This document shows, one piece after another, positions 16,404-25,675 of a stretch of 64,000 nucleotides of DNA. The stretch is from NCBI GenBank assembly GCA_009377585.1, contig WHTS01000022.1, positions 1 to 64,000 of the forward strand, read 5' to 3'. Positions within the stretch are counted from its first letter, which is position 1. Every line of letters starts with the position of its first letter. This stretch comes from Betaproteobacteria bacterium (GTDB taxonomy: Bacteria; Pseudomonadota; Gammaproteobacteria; Burkholderiales; WYBJ01). Made by a program: the position numbers and the translations under genes. Under the pieces are notes generated by a model. The model did not search any database. It was given only the letters and a program-made list of their open reading frames with translations, and was not told the DNA's origin.

Positions 16404-18125
16404 TCATGCATGGGGCTCCTGCACACTGCACGACCGGTGATAGCAGTTGCGGCCCGCCGCTTTGGCAGCGTACAGGGCCCGATCGGCGTGTTCGAGCAGC
16501 TGATCCAGGCCGTCGTCCTCCGACAGCAGGTAACCGCCGATGCTGACGCTCAGGCTTTCGAGGCGTTGTCCTGCGACATCGATCCCGTGGTTCCTCACCA
16601 CCGTGCAGATGCGTTCGGCAATGGCATCGAGCTGAGTCGCATCGATAGGTGTCAGCAAGAGCAGAAACTCATCGCCTCCCCAACGGGCGGCATGGTCGTA
16701 CGGGCGAATATGCAAGCGCATGAGCTGCGCAATGGCTCGCAGCGCAGCGTCTCCGGCGGCATGGCCGTGAGCGTCATTGATCTGCTTGAACAAGTCCACA
16801 TCCAGCCAAAGTATGCCCAGGCCTTGCCTCTCGCGGCGGGCACGCACGAGCGCCAGTTCGAGCTGGTCGTTCATGCCGCGTCGATTGAGCGCCCCGGTCA
16901 ACGCATCGATTTTGGTCATTTGATCTAGCGCGGCGGTGCGTTCGCGAACCTTCTCTTCCAACTCCAGGCGCGAGACGGAAACGTTGCGGGCCATGCGGGC
17001 GAAATGCTCCATGACCTCACGCATTTCACCGCTGACGGGCTGGGGCAATTGGACGGGAGCGGTATCGCCTGCGGCCACCCGGCCGATGGCAGCGTGCAGC
17101 GCTCCCAGAGGGTTGAGCACCAGGCGATTGAGCGCGATGGTCAGGCAAACCAGGGCAGCCAGCAGCGAAGCCAGAAAGGTCCCTGCAATGCCCGCGAAAC
17201 GGCTCATGGGCAGCAACTCATTCATGTCGAGCAGGGTGATTTCGTACCAGCCGATTTCCGGTAGGGCGGTTACGCCGGCAAGGTGAGGCTTGCCCGCGAA
17301 GTGCACATGGAGCATCACCGCGGATTGCTGCGCGCCGCGCAGCTCGTCCATGGCATTGCGGATGCTGATTCGATCGCCCGGCGAATCCAGCAACATGAAG
17401 AACGTCTTCCGTTCCTCCAGCGGCTTGGTCAGGGAAGCGTAGTCGATCAATGCCTTGTTGCGGTGTAACTGGATGGCGCCACTGTTGTCGACGAGCAGGC
17501 TGCTCACCCCCGGGATGTTGCCGTCGTCGAAGCTGCCGATGAAGCGGTCCAGATTCAGGCCGGTGCCGGTGATGCCCAGTATGCGCTTGCCGCTCTCGTC
17601 GCGGATCTGCACGTTGATCCACACATTGGTCACGCCGAGCGCACGATCCGGTCCGACGTTGATCTGCAGTTCGTCGCTCTGGCGCAACAAGGTATAGAAC
17701 CGTTGATCCTTTTGCACGGCAGGATCCAGGGTGTAGCGGAACTCGCGTCCGGCAAACTCATTCTTGGCATTGTTATAGAAATACTGCCCCGTCGCGGCCA
17801 AGGCCACGAAGTAGCTCCGATCCTGGAAATTCTGGCGGAAGGATTCCAACTCGCGCATTGCCCGGCGGTGCAGCGCCTGGTTACCGGGATCGGCCGCCCA
17901 ATCACGGATGGCCGAGCTGCGAGCCAACTGTTTGGCGAGCGCCACTTCCCGCAGAATCGGCTGCAGGGCCTTGCTCTTGTGGTAACGCACCTGCTGGTCG
18001 GCGAAGCGCCCGCCCCATTCGGCGATGACCCTTTCGATCAGTGCGCGCGCAGCCACGCCTGCGGCCAGTGCCGAGACGATGAAGATCAGGCTGGTCAGCA
18101 ACAAGATACGCAGCTTCAAATTCAT
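16404..18125 (-). CDS. Membrane-bound diguanylate cyclase with Cache-like sensor
   Basis: The 573-residue protein has a first membrane segment (residues about 8-30), a periplasmic sensor of roughly 270 residues in the Cache style, a second membrane segment (about 305-330), a HAMP-like linker and a GGDEF domain. The active site is canonical (RWGGDEF), and the product-inhibition site is present as RPYD at the expected distance upstream. Other signatures are DALTGALNRRG and DVDLFKQINDAHGH. It should make c-di-GMP in response to a periplasmic ligand. It opposes the phosphodiesterase encoded at 4598 and is not in an operon. Confidence 0.93.
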   Translation of the reverse strand: MNLKLRILLLTSLIFIVSALAAGVAARALIERVIAEWGGRFADQQVRYHKSKALQPILREVALAKQLARSSAIRDWAADPGNQALHRRAMRELESFRQNFQDRSYFVALAATGQYFYNNAKNEFAGREFRYTLDPAVQKDQRFYTLLRQSDELQINVGPDRALGVTNVWINVQIRDESGKRILGITGTGLNLDRFIGSFDDGNIPGVSSLLVDNSGAIQLHRNKALIDYASLTKPLEERKTFFMLLDSPGDRISIRNAMDELRGAQQSAVMLHVHFAGKPHLAGVTALPEIGWYEITLLDMNELLPMSRFAGIAGTFLASLLAALVCLTIALNRLVLNPLGALHAAIGRVAAGDTAPVQLPQPVSGEMREVMEHFARMARNVSVSRLELEEKVRERTAALDQMTKIDALTGALNRRGMNDQLELALVRARRERQGLGILWLDVDLFKQINDAHGHAAGDAALRAIAQLMRLHIRPYDHAARWGGDEFLLLLTPIDATQLDAIAERICTVVRNHGIDVAGQRLESLSVSIGGYLLSEDDGLDQLLEHADRALYAAKAAGRNCYHRSCSVQEPHA

Positions 18126-18348
18126 TGCCGGTCCGCCGCCAAGATGAGTTCGGGTGAACGGAATTCCAGTTGGGGTACCCTCATCGGGAAGGGCAAGATC
18201 GAACTGCTCGACAACGAAGACGTCGATGCAGCGCGCGCTGCTATCGGCAGCACGTCGCTGTCAGACGTCATCTCCAGCAGGGCCCGGCACGGGCCTCGAA
18301 GGAGAAATGGGTTGCGCGTGCGAACCTTTGCGGCGAGACCCGTACCGG

Positions 18349-18446
18349 CCTGCTCATTGATTCGCAGTCCGTCAATTCTGTACGTCGCAGTGCAAGGCCG
18401 CAAGTGGCGCGGTTTGCCCAAACGATTCGGCAATTGGACGTGCTGA
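18349..18446 (+). mobile_element. Scrap of an IS5-like transposase
   Basis: Two short matches in different frames sit side by side: LLIDSQSVNS (18349-18378), a phrase typical of the IS5-family catalytic region, and GRKWRGLPKRFGNW (about 18396-18437), typical of the N-terminal region of the same transposases. In an intact gene they are far apart and in the opposite order, so this is a deleted and rearranged fragment. No terminal repeats are seen. Confidence 0.4.
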
Positions 18447-18526
18447 GCAGGACGGCACCGAAGGTGCGCATCGGATCTGGTGTCTGAGCAGCGTCCCGGG
18501 CTTGGTCGCACCGCGCCTGCACAAAG

Positions 18527-18676
18527 TCAGCCGCACTCTTGCTCGGGGCGCAGCAACCGCTCGACGCAGAGTTCCATGGAAGTCTGCAAGTCATTGAGAA
18601 GAGAGGACTTGGGCTTCTCTTCTCGTCCGGTGAGTTCCACTGCAAACCACCACCAGTCAAGATTTTTTAGTGGCAA
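18527..18676 (-). CDS. Possible 49-residue ORF
   Basis: From TTG 18676 a frame reads LDWWWFAVELTGREEKPKSS followed by LLNDLQTSMELCVERLLRPE and stops at 18527. The residue mix is protein-like, unlike the neighbouring frames. The same DNA holds a GAGAAGAG/CTCTTCTC inverted repeat, so it could instead be an RNA structure. There is no good ribosome binding site. Weak call. Confidence 0.22.
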   Translation of the reverse strand: MPLKNLDWWWFAVELTGREEKPKSSLLNDLQTSMELCVERLLRPEQECG

Positions 18677-18890
18677 TTAGAAACCCACGTCCTACGGACG
18701 CGGCCATCGTCTAACTGGCTTTGCCTATTAGAGCGTCTGCTCATGCGGGTACCGAAGGCAACCGCGGGCATCGCATGCTCGGTTACGTCGAATTCGTGCG
18801 TCCAGTAACGCACTTCGTAGTACTGCTCGTGCGGACCCGGAAACGATCGCCAGGCAACTGCGCGTGCGCGCGACGATGGGCGCGAAACCT

Positions 18891-19205
18891 CTAACCGTAG
18901 GCGAAACCGATAGGCGTGTGCGGTTCTACCGTGAGAATCTCCACCCCCACCCCCGCGAATCGCTGGCGACGAATCGTACGGAGCGAATGCTTGCGAGCTT
19001 GGGTATCAATCCAACCTTGTGCCGCTCGCGTAGCCTGCGCCTCAGCAACGGCCGGAGTGTCGTAGTCGGGTGAAGCGATCACCCCTTGATACACGACTTC
19101 ATGGGCGCCGCCTGAAGTTGTCGCGTACACGGCGTACCTGGCCTTATAGTGGCCGGCCGGGAGTTGGCTTGCTCGCGCAATTACCGCGTAACCCTTGTAT
19201 TCCAC
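18891..19205 (-). CDS. Small conserved-type hypothetical protein
   Basis: A 104-residue protein starting MEYKGYAVIARASQLPAG. It has alternating strands (HYKARYAVYATTSGG, VVYQGVIASP) and a helix with AEAQATRAAQGWIDTQARK. The architecture resembles short soluble proteins common as orphans in betaproteobacteria, but I cannot name the family. A purine-rich patch precedes the ATG. It has no partner genes within 100 bases. Confidence 0.6.
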   Translation of the reverse strand: MEYKGYAVIARASQLPAGHYKARYAVYATTSGGAHEVVYQGVIASPDYDTPAVAEAQATRAAQGWIDTQARKHSLRTIRRQRFAGVGVEILTVEPHTPIGFAYG

Positions 19206-19315
19206 GCTGATCCCTCCTGTATCACTACCAACGAACTAGGCTGCGAGTGGTCGGCGTCCAGTCAGCCCTCAATCGCTGATGTCAGGTATTCGACCTGAAG
19301 CTTGTTGCGGAGCTA

Positions 19316-19936
19316 TTACGGCGCCCCTCCAGAGACGCCGAGCAATTGCCGCTTGAGATTTGCATCCGCCGGATTGTGGCCGAGCCAAATCTTGAGCAGC
19401 GCCCGATACAGCTCCGGTCCCGGGACCGGTGAGCCGATCTTCCGCCCGTTCACGCTCACCTGCGCGCCGCACCCCGGAATGTAGTCGAGCGCAAGGAGGT
19501 CTCCCTTGCGGGCCTCCTGAAGGGGCAGCATGACGGCTGCAAGAGCGTCCGCGGATGACTTGAGGCGCTCGTATTCCGGCTCGCTGCTGTTATCACGCAA
19601 CCCCTCGTAGAGCGCATCGACCAGCGACTGCGCGGAGATGCCCCGCATCATGGTGAGCGCGATCCGTTTCGGTCCGTCCAAGGCGAGCGCAAGCTCGGAA
19701 GAGCGCTGCGGCGCGCGAAGATAGAGTCCGATGACGTAAACGTTGACGCCGTAGCGCTTCCTCAGACCAGCGCCGTTCAGCACCAGCTCGATGCCGTCTA
19801 CCTTGGCAAACGGCTCCGTTTGGACGTCGCCGATCTGCATGGCTTCTGCCGATGCCATGATCATGCAGCCGAGCCACGCGCCGATCGCTGCGTACAGCGC
19901 TCTTCGCCGGCCGCGCCCGTTGTCCTGGCTTCTCAT
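19316..19936 (-). CDS. Secreted chalcone-isomerase-fold protein
   Basis: Starting at ATG 19936, the 206-residue product has a signal peptide (LYAAIGAWLGCMIMASAEA) followed by VDGIELVLNGAGLRKRYGVN, VYVIGLYL and LDGPKRIALTMMRGISAQ, the pattern of the bacterial chalcone isomerase-like family. In plants this fold isomerises chalcones or binds fatty acids. In bacteria the role is unknown, and a periplasmic lipid-binding role is a reasonable guess. Ending WLGHNPADANLKRQLLG is typical. It lies 174 bases after the LpxH-like gene in the same direction. A decayed relative lies at 26687-26858. Confidence 0.85.
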   Translation of the reverse strand: MRSQDNGRGRRRALYAAIGAWLGCMIMASAEAMQIGDVQTEPFAKVDGIELVLNGAGLRKRYGVNVYVIGLYLRAPQRSSELALALDGPKRIALTMMRGISAQSLVDALYEGLRDNSSEPEYERLKSSADALAAVMLPLQEARKGDLLALDYIPGCGAQVSVNGRKIGSPVPGPELYRALLKIWLGHNPADANLKRQLLGVSGGAP

Positions 19937-20110
19937 CCCGGCGCTCCTCGGAATGGTCCCGGCTGGCTGCGCGGGAATGATCCAGGCCGGCAGATCTTCC
20001 TTGCACAGATGTGAAGACAAGGTTCTCGGCCTGCCTCGGTGGCCGAGTGGGTGCACTCACAGCGGGCAAGCTGAATCCCAGTTCAATCAGTGTCGATTTC
20101 GAGCCTGTCG

Positions 20111-20926
20111 TTAGCGCCCGCCGCGCGACCGACGGTCGGCCAAGCGCCCTGGAATCGAATCCAGGTAAATCAGGTTCGCAGCGCGCTCGACGTCTTTCCA
20201 GTGAATAATCTCGAGGCGTCCGTCGAGGCGCTCGACGATGCCTGTGCAGCTGTCGACCCAATCTCCGCAGTTCACATACTCGACGCCATCGACCATGCGC
20301 TGCGCGGCGCTGTGCACGTGGCCGCAGATCACGCCATCGAATCCATGCTGTTTTGCATAGCGAACGACCGAGGCCTCGAACTCGAAAATGAAGTCCACGG
20401 CAGTCTTGACCTTGGACTTGGCGTAGCCGGAGAGCGACCAATAGCCCGGAATTCTCATCGTGCGGCGGGCGCTCGAGAGCAGAGCGTTGACGCTCAACAG
20501 GGCCTCGTAGCCGACGTCGCCCAGCCTGGCGACCCAGCGGTGATAGCGCGTCACCTGATCGAACTCGTCGCCGTGAACAACGAGATAGCGCCGACCGTTG
20601 GCGGTCCTGTGCACGGCCCGTATGGCGACTTCGATACCGCCGAACGAGGTGTCGACGTACTCGCGCAGGGCTTCGTCGTGATTGCCGGGAATCAGGATCA
20701 CTTTCTCGCCGTGACGCGCCCGTTTCAGGATCTTCTGAACGACCGTATTCTGCGCCGGCGACCAGACAATGCCGCGGTTCATCGCCCAGAAGTCGATGAT
20801 GTCGCCCACGAGATAGACGTACTCGGCGTCGTACCGGCGCAGGAAGCTCAACAGACGCTCGGCCTGGCAGGCGCGGGTGCCAAGGTGTACGTCGGAGATA
20901 AGGACCGAGCGCACCTTCTCGATCAT
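20111..20926 (-). CDS. LpxH-like metallophosphoesterase (UDP-2,3-diacylglucosamine hydrolase family)
   Basis: The 271-residue protein shows the metallophosphoesterase motifs in order: ISDVHLG, VGDIIDFW, PGNHDE, VVHGDEFD and CGHVHSA, which bind two metal ions. Related enzymes cut a phosphoanhydride in lipid A synthesis, but relatives like this one also occur beside glycosyltransferases outside the lipid A pathway. The start ATG overlaps the stop of the glycosyltransferase gene (ATGA), so they form one operon. A role in making a glycolipid is likely; the exact substrate is not shown. Confidence 0.9.
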   Translation of the reverse strand: MIEKVRSVLISDVHLGTRACQAERLLSFLRRYDAEYVYLVGDIIDFWAMNRGIVWSPAQNTVVQKILKRARHGEKVILIPGNHDEALREYVDTSFGGIEVAIRAVHRTANGRRYLVVHGDEFDQVTRYHRWVARLGDVGYEALLSVNALLSSARRTMRIPGYWSLSGYAKSKVKTAVDFIFEFEASVVRYAKQHGFDGVICGHVHSAAQRMVDGVEYVNCGDWVDSCTGIVERLDGRLEIIHWKDVERAANLIYLDSIPGRLADRRSRGGR

Positions 20927-22194
20927 GTCGCGACTCCGGATTCGCGCAGGCCACGCGCGGCGGGTCCCTCCGGTCGATATTCGCGCGCTGCGAAGAGAGC
21001 ATCTTCCAAGGCATCGAACACCCGCTTCCAATCGGCGGACTGCGCGACCATCCGGGCAGCCTGCCGAAGCCGGCTGATCGATTCCCAGGAGTCAGCGAGC
21101 GTGGCCGCGTGGCGCACGAACGCGGCCGCATCGCCGAACGGGGACAGCAGGCCGCTCACGTCGTGCACGATGTGCTGGCGCGCCGCGGCGTAATCGAAAG
21201 CGACGACGGCCAATCCGCTCGCCATGGCCTCCAACGTCACGTTGCCGAAGGTTTCGGTGAGGCTGGGATAGAGGAAGATGTCCGCCGAGGCATAGTGAGT
21301 GGCGAGCGCTTCGCCGCGTCGCATTCCGGCGAAGTAGTGGCCGGGATATCGTTGCGCCAGCCGGCTACGCTCGGGTCCGTCGCCGACAACGACCAGCCGC
21401 GCCCGCGGGCAGCGCGCGCGCATCGCATCGAACGCAGCAAATAGCAGATCGAGGTTCTTTTCTGGCGCGAGCCGTCCGACGTGCAGTACAACCGGAGCAT
21501 CGTCCGTCACGCCCCAAGCTTCGCGCAGGCTCGCGCTGCGCCGGCGCGGATCGAACAACGCCGTGTCTATGCCGCGGCCGACCACCGTGACGCGCTCGAA
21601 CCCTCTCTGCGAAAGCGACTCCGCGAGCTCGCGCGTGGGCACCATCGTGAGTGCAGCCGCGTTGTGCAGATTGCGCAGGTAACGCGCGATCACGCCGTGC
21701 AGCCATCCGGCGCCGTAATGCTTGCTGTACGCATGAAAATTGGTGTGAAACTCGCTCGCGACCGGAACCCCGACCTGCCGTGCGGCACGTGTTGCCGACC
21801 AACCGAGCGGCCCCTCGGTGGCGACCTGCACCACGTCGGGTCGCAGCGTGCGCCAGCGCTTCTTGAGGAGCCGCGTTGCGGGCAAGCCCATGCGTAAGCT
21901 GCCGTAACCCGGAATAGGCACTCCGCGCACCAGAACCTCGGCATGCGGCGCGCGAGTGCTCCCACTTCTATCGGAACGCTGCGAAGGTCGAATGACTTCG
22001 ACGCTGTGGCCGCGCGCGATCATGCCGTGCACCATCACTCCCAACGTGGCGGCGACGCCGTTGATCTCCGGGGGATAGGTTTCCGTGACGACCGCGATGC
22101 GCAGCCGCTCTTGCTGACGTGTCTTCTGTTTCTCTGCCTTGTCCACGAAGCGCGAGCATGCACGCAATGGAAGACAACCTGGTGACCCATTCAT
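20923..22194 (-). CDS. GT4-family glycosyltransferase
   Basis: The 423-residue protein has a GT-B fold. The N-terminal half has RIAVVTETYPPEINGVA and SEFHTNFHAYSKHYGAG; the C-terminal half has VVLHVGRLAPEKNLDLLFAA, VVVGDGPER and the nucleotide-sugar motif YPSLTETFGNVTLEAM (E-x7-E). It resembles bacterial alpha-glycosyltransferases that modify diacylglycerol or mannolipids. The first 25 residues before RLRIAVV may be an over-long start. It is translationally coupled to the LpxH-like phosphoesterase, which supports a membrane-glycolipid role. Confidence 0.92.
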   Translation of the reverse strand: MNGSPGCLPLRACSRFVDKAEKQKTRQQERLRIAVVTETYPPEINGVAATLGVMVHGMIARGHSVEVIRPSQRSDRSGSTRAPHAEVLVRGVPIPGYGSLRMGLPATRLLKKRWRTLRPDVVQVATEGPLGWSATRAARQVGVPVASEFHTNFHAYSKHYGAGWLHGVIARYLRNLHNAAALTMVPTRELAESLSQRGFERVTVVGRGIDTALFDPRRRSASLREAWGVTDDAPVVLHVGRLAPEKNLDLLFAAFDAMRARCPRARLVVVGDGPERSRLAQRYPGHYFAGMRRGEALATHYASADIFLYPSLTETFGNVTLEAMASGLAVVAFDYAAARQHIVHDVSGLLSPFGDAAAFVRHAATLADSWESISRLRQAARMVAQSADWKRVFDALEDALFAAREYRPEGPAARGLRESGVAT

Positions 22195-22335
22195 GACGCT
22201 CCGATGTCAGCGCGTCTGGCCCCTTTGCATCGCGGCCGATGCTCGCAACGGCAAGGTGCCTGCCGTCCCGGATTGTCATGAGATCTTCACCTGAACCACG
22301 TAATTGGTCGCCTTGACTTCTACGAGGGCTCGACT

Positions 22336-22944
22336 ATGAAACCCTTCCTCGAGGCGCTCCACGCGCAACGACTGGACGACCATCGTTACTATCACCATAG
22401 CCGCATCAACCAGTCGCTGCACCTGGTGAGCGCCGTCAGCTTCCTGTGCGCATACGCTCTGCTCTTTACTCACCCTGCGGAGGCGGCCCTCGTCGGTTGG
22501 CTGGTGGCGATGCTGAGCCGGCAGGCCGGGCATTTCTTCTTCGAGCCGAAAACCTACGACGTCGTCAATCAGGCGACCCACGAGTACAAGGAGGCGATCA
22601 AGGTCGGCTACAACCTGCGTCGCAAGGTGGTGTTGATGACAATCTGGGCACTATCGCCGGTGCTGCTGGCGTTCGATCCGACGCTGCTCGGCAGCGTTGC
22701 TGCACCGCGGGGGACAGAGGACTATATTCGGCGCATCGGCGAGGTCTGGCTCGTGATCGGAGCAGGTGGGTTGCTGTTTCGGATGGGGCAACTCTGCTAC
22801 CTGAAAGACCTCACGACCGGCCTGGTATGGGTTGCGAAGATCGTCACCGATCCATTCCACGACATCAAGCTCTACTATAAGTCACCGCTGTACTTGCTGC
22901 GCGGCGAGCTGATCGATCCCATGGCAGCGCCGAAGCGCGGCTGA
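22336..22944 (+). CDS. Multi-pass membrane protein of unknown function
   Basis: A 202-residue protein beginning MKPFLEALHAQRLDDHRYYH. Hydrophobic segments include LVSAVSFLCAYALLF, AALVGWLVAMLS, VLMTIWALSPVLLAF and WLVIGAGGLLF. His-rich, conserved-looking polar stretches (RYYHHSRINQSLH, HEYKEAIKVGYN) sit at the membrane edge and could form an active site. The final 70 bases overlap the 3' end of the aminotransferase gene on the other strand. Placed among lipid genes, it may act on membrane lipids, but no family is recognised. Confidence 0.8.
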   Translation: MKPFLEALHAQRLDDHRYYHHSRINQSLHLVSAVSFLCAYALLFTHPAEAALVGWLVAMLSRQAGHFFFEPKTYDVVNQATHEYKEAIKVGYNLRRKVVLMTIWALSPVLLAFDPTLLGSVAAPRGTEDYIRRIGEVWLVIGAGGLLFRMGQLCYLKDLTTGLVWVAKIVTDPFHDIKLYYKSPLYLLRGELIDPMAAPKRG

Positions 22945-24647
22945 ACGGGCGTCTCCACCGGTACGGGATCGGCGGCGTGCGCATGACGAGTTACTCGGCG
23001 TGCGAGCACGCCGAGCATCTCCTTCAACACGCCGCGGCGAATGGATTCGTTGGTGATGTCCGGGCCGGACCACCACCAACCATCGCGCGCCATCGCCTGC
23101 GCCGCCGCAAGGAAGCGCTCGGCGACCGCGCGGAACTGCGCATCGCTGTAGTTCAAGCTGAAGATCAAACGTCCGGTCCCGATCCAGCTCAGCGCCAAGC
23201 CTTCGACCCGCAAGTAATATTGGAACATCCAGTTGTAGCGCGAGGGCGCGGTGTAGTACACAGTCCAGATCGAAGAGAGATTGGCAACCCGCACGGGAAG
23301 CCCAGCCGTACGCAGCGCCGCGTTGAGGGCATCGGCGCGCTTATCCCAGACCTCGTCGGCATGCGCGTAGCATTCGAGGATCCGAGGACTCTCGATGCGC
23401 CGCAGGAACTCCGCCATCGCTGCGATCACGTAGGGATGGGCGTTGAACGTGCCGCGAGCGAAGCAGATATCGGCGGGACGCTCGTCGCGATAGCGCTTCA
23501 TGAGCGCGGCGCGGCCGCACAGCACGCCGACCGGGAGCCCACCGCCCAAGGTCTTGCCGTAGGTAACCATATCGGCACGCACGCCGAAATACTCCTGCGC
23601 ACCCCCAAGCGCAATCCTGAATCCGACGAAGACCTCGTCGAAGATCAGGACGATGTTCCGGCGGCTGCAAACCGTCCGCAGCGCATGCAGCCACGCGCCG
23701 TAGGTCGTGCGCTCGAATCCTGCGCGGCGCGTGCTGTCCACGAGCGACGAATCCGATGGCGCGTTCTGATTGGGATGCAGGGCTTGCAGCGGATTGACCA
23801 GCACGCAGGCGATGTCTGTGCGCGTTTCGAGCACACGCAGAGAAGCCTCGTGCATGTCGCGCAGCGTGTAGGTTTCGTGCGCCGGCGCCGGATTTCCGAT
23901 GCCAGGCTGCACGTCGCCCCACCAGCCATGGTAGGCGCCGCAGAAGCGAACCAGGTACTTGCGCCCGGTATGGTAGCGCGCAAGCCGTACGGCCTGCATG
24001 ACTGCTTCCGTGCCGGACATGTGAAACGACACCTCGTCGAGCCCCGAGATGGCGCGCAGACGGAAGACCACATAGGGGATGGCGGGAGAATACGCGCCGA
24101 GCACAGGCCCCAGGTCTCGAGCCTGCTCGACGCCGCGCTCGATGCACGCCTTGTAGAAGTCGTAGCCGAACACGTTCATGCCGTACGATCCGGTCAGATC
24201 GTAGAAGACGTTGCCGTCGAGATCGGTGAGCGTGACCCCCGACGAGGCCTCGACGAACGCGCCTGCGCCGAGGTGGCGGCGCGTGTAGCTGCTGAACTGG
24301 AACGGAACGCGGTAGGCCGCGGTGAATTGCATGTCGGAGATTGCGTTCTGCACTTCTTGCGTGAGCCGCATGGTGCGGGCGAAACGCTGCGCGTACAGGA
24401 TACTCAGCCGGTCAAACGCCGCGCGCCGGGTTGCGTCAACGTCTTCGGGCGCGCCGTCTGCGCTGAAGAAGTTGCGCTCATCGTACGCGTAGTGCGGCAC
24501 CACGCGAGCAAGGAGCCGCGCGATGCGAGCGTGGCCGGCAAGCGAAGGATGTTTTGCCCGCGAAAGCAGCCAGCGCCGGCGTATGGCGACAGCGAGAACC
24601 GAGACGCCCAGAAAAGCCGCGGCCAAGGCAGCGAAAGTACTCGTCAT
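22875..24647 (-). CDS. Membrane-anchored class III PLP aminotransferase (glutamate-1-semialdehyde mutase-like)
   Basis: Start ATG 24647 follows GGAGGCGCA. The 590-residue protein is longer than the usual 430. An N-terminal membrane segment (FAALAAAFLGVSVLAVAI) and about 120 further residues precede the catalytic domain. Class III signatures are GAYHGWWGD, VLIFDEVFVGFR (cofactor Asp) and TYGKTLGGGLPVG (Schiff-base Lys). It could transfer an amino group to, or move it within, a lipid-linked or envelope substrate; this is inferred from the anchor and the neighbours. It converges on, and overlaps, the membrane protein gene. The psd gene starts 45 bases away in the other direction, so the two probably share a divergent promoter. 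Confidence 0.88.
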   Translation of the reverse strand: MTSTFAALAAAFLGVSVLAVAIRRRWLLSRAKHPSLAGHARIARLLARVVPHYAYDERNFFSADGAPEDVDATRRAAFDRLSILYAQRFARTMRLTQEVQNAISDMQFTAAYRVPFQFSSYTRRHLGAGAFVEASSGVTLTDLDGNVFYDLTGSYGMNVFGYDFYKACIERGVEQARDLGPVLGAYSPAIPYVVFRLRAISGLDEVSFHMSGTEAVMQAVRLARYHTGRKYLVRFCGAYHGWWGDVQPGIGNPAPAHETYTLRDMHEASLRVLETRTDIACVLVNPLQALHPNQNAPSDSSLVDSTRRAGFERTTYGAWLHALRTVCSRRNIVLIFDEVFVGFRIALGGAQEYFGVRADMVTYGKTLGGGLPVGVLCGRAALMKRYRDERPADICFARGTFNAHPYVIAAMAEFLRRIESPRILECYAHADEVWDKRADALNAALRTAGLPVRVANLSSIWTVYYTAPSRYNWMFQYYLRVEGLALSWIGTGRLIFSLNYSDAQFRAVAERFLAAAQAMARDGWWWSGPDITNESIRRGVLKEMLGVLARRVTRHAHAADPVPVETPVQPRFGAAMGSISSPRSKYSGDL

Positions 24648-24692
24648 TGCGCCTCCCATGGCGAGACCCTACTCGCCGCACGTTAAACGTCC

Positions 24693-25559
24693 ATGACGAT
24701 ACGCTCGCTCCTTCGACAGCTGGCTGCACAGGAGGACCTCAATTTTCTGCTCACGAACCGGATTCCGCGTCTGCTCGCTACCCGCTTCGTGGGCAGGGTG
24801 AGCAGGATCGAGCATCCGTTGGTTCGCATCCCGTCATTGTGGCTCTGGCGGCTATTCACGGACCTCGACCTGAGCGAGGCCAAGGCAACGCGCTTCCCAA
24901 GCATGCATGCGTGCTTCACGCGCGAGCTCAAGGCCGGCGCGCGACCCATCGATCCGCGTCCGGATATCATTGTCAGTCCCTGCGACGCGATCATCGGCAG
25001 TTTTGGCCAGGTCGAGGGCGAGACTCTCGTACAGGCAAAGGGATTCACCTATACGCTGAGCGATCTGTTCGGCGATGCGCAGCCGGCCGCCCCCTACCGG
25101 AACGGCGTCTACGTGACGCTTCGCCTCACCGCCGGTATGTATCACCGCTTTCACGCGCCTTCCCTGTGCCGCGTCAAGCGCGTGACCTACATCAGCGGAG
25201 ACACCTGGAACGTGAATCCGATTGCGCTCGAGCGCATCGAGAAGCTCTTTTGCAAGAACGAGCGCGCGGCGATCGAGGCCGTGATGGAGCCAAGCGCACA
25301 GCCCCTCGCCCTGGTGGCCGTGGCAGCCATCCTCGTGGGCAGCATACGGCTGCATTTTCTCGATTTGTTGCTGTACCTCGGGTATCGCGGACCTCGGCAT
25401 ATCGACTGCGACCAGGTGCTCGACAAGGGCGCGGAGATGGGATGGTTCGAGCACGGCTCCACCATCATCGTATTCGGCGCTCAGGGCGTTCGGCCATGCG
25501 AGAGCCTGCGCGAGGGGAACCGCGTGCGGATGGGGGAGCCGTTGCTGCGGCTGTGCTAG
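24693..25559 (+). CDS. psd: Phosphatidylserine decarboxylase proenzyme
   Basis: The 288-residue protein makes phosphatidylethanolamine from phosphatidylserine. The self-cleavage motif is FEHGSTIIVF near residue 258: cleavage before Ser would create the pyruvoyl cofactor. The Asp (SPCDAIIGSFG) and His (MYHRFHAP) of the maturation triad are in place. The first Met at 24693 fits the family's N-terminus. It is divergent from the aminotransferase gene. It may be a second, specialised copy; no phosphatidylserine synthase lies nearby in this window. Confidence 0.93.
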   Translation: MTIRSLLRQLAAQEDLNFLLTNRIPRLLATRFVGRVSRIEHPLVRIPSLWLWRLFTDLDLSEAKATRFPSMHACFTRELKAGARPIDPRPDIIVSPCDAIIGSFGQVEGETLVQAKGFTYTLSDLFGDAQPAAPYRNGVYVTLRLTAGMYHRFHAPSLCRVKRVTYISGDTWNVNPIALERIEKLFCKNERAAIEAVMEPSAQPLALVAVAAILVGSIRLHFLDLLLYLGYRGPRHIDCDQVLDKGAEMGWFEHGSTIIVFGAQGVRPCESLREGNRVRMGEPLLRLC

Positions 25560-25675
25560 GGGGATTTGGCAGGTGCCCATGATACACAGTGCACTCCGAT
25601 GTTTTCGACCGTTAGCGCATCCGTGTCTGGTTTCTCCTCGCTTGCACCGCGGCCGCCTGCATGCAACCGATAACC

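Noticed and set aside
16130-16431. Frames upstream of the Bug pseudogene (minus strand)
   Set aside because: No family recognised; the phrase TPDLVIDAHT recalls amidohydrolases but is too short and stands alone.
20030-20110. tRNA-like text (GGTGGCCGAGTGGG ... CAGTTCAATC)
   Set aside because: No acceptor stem, no anticodon arm at the right distance and no CCA or matching ends; chance resemblance.
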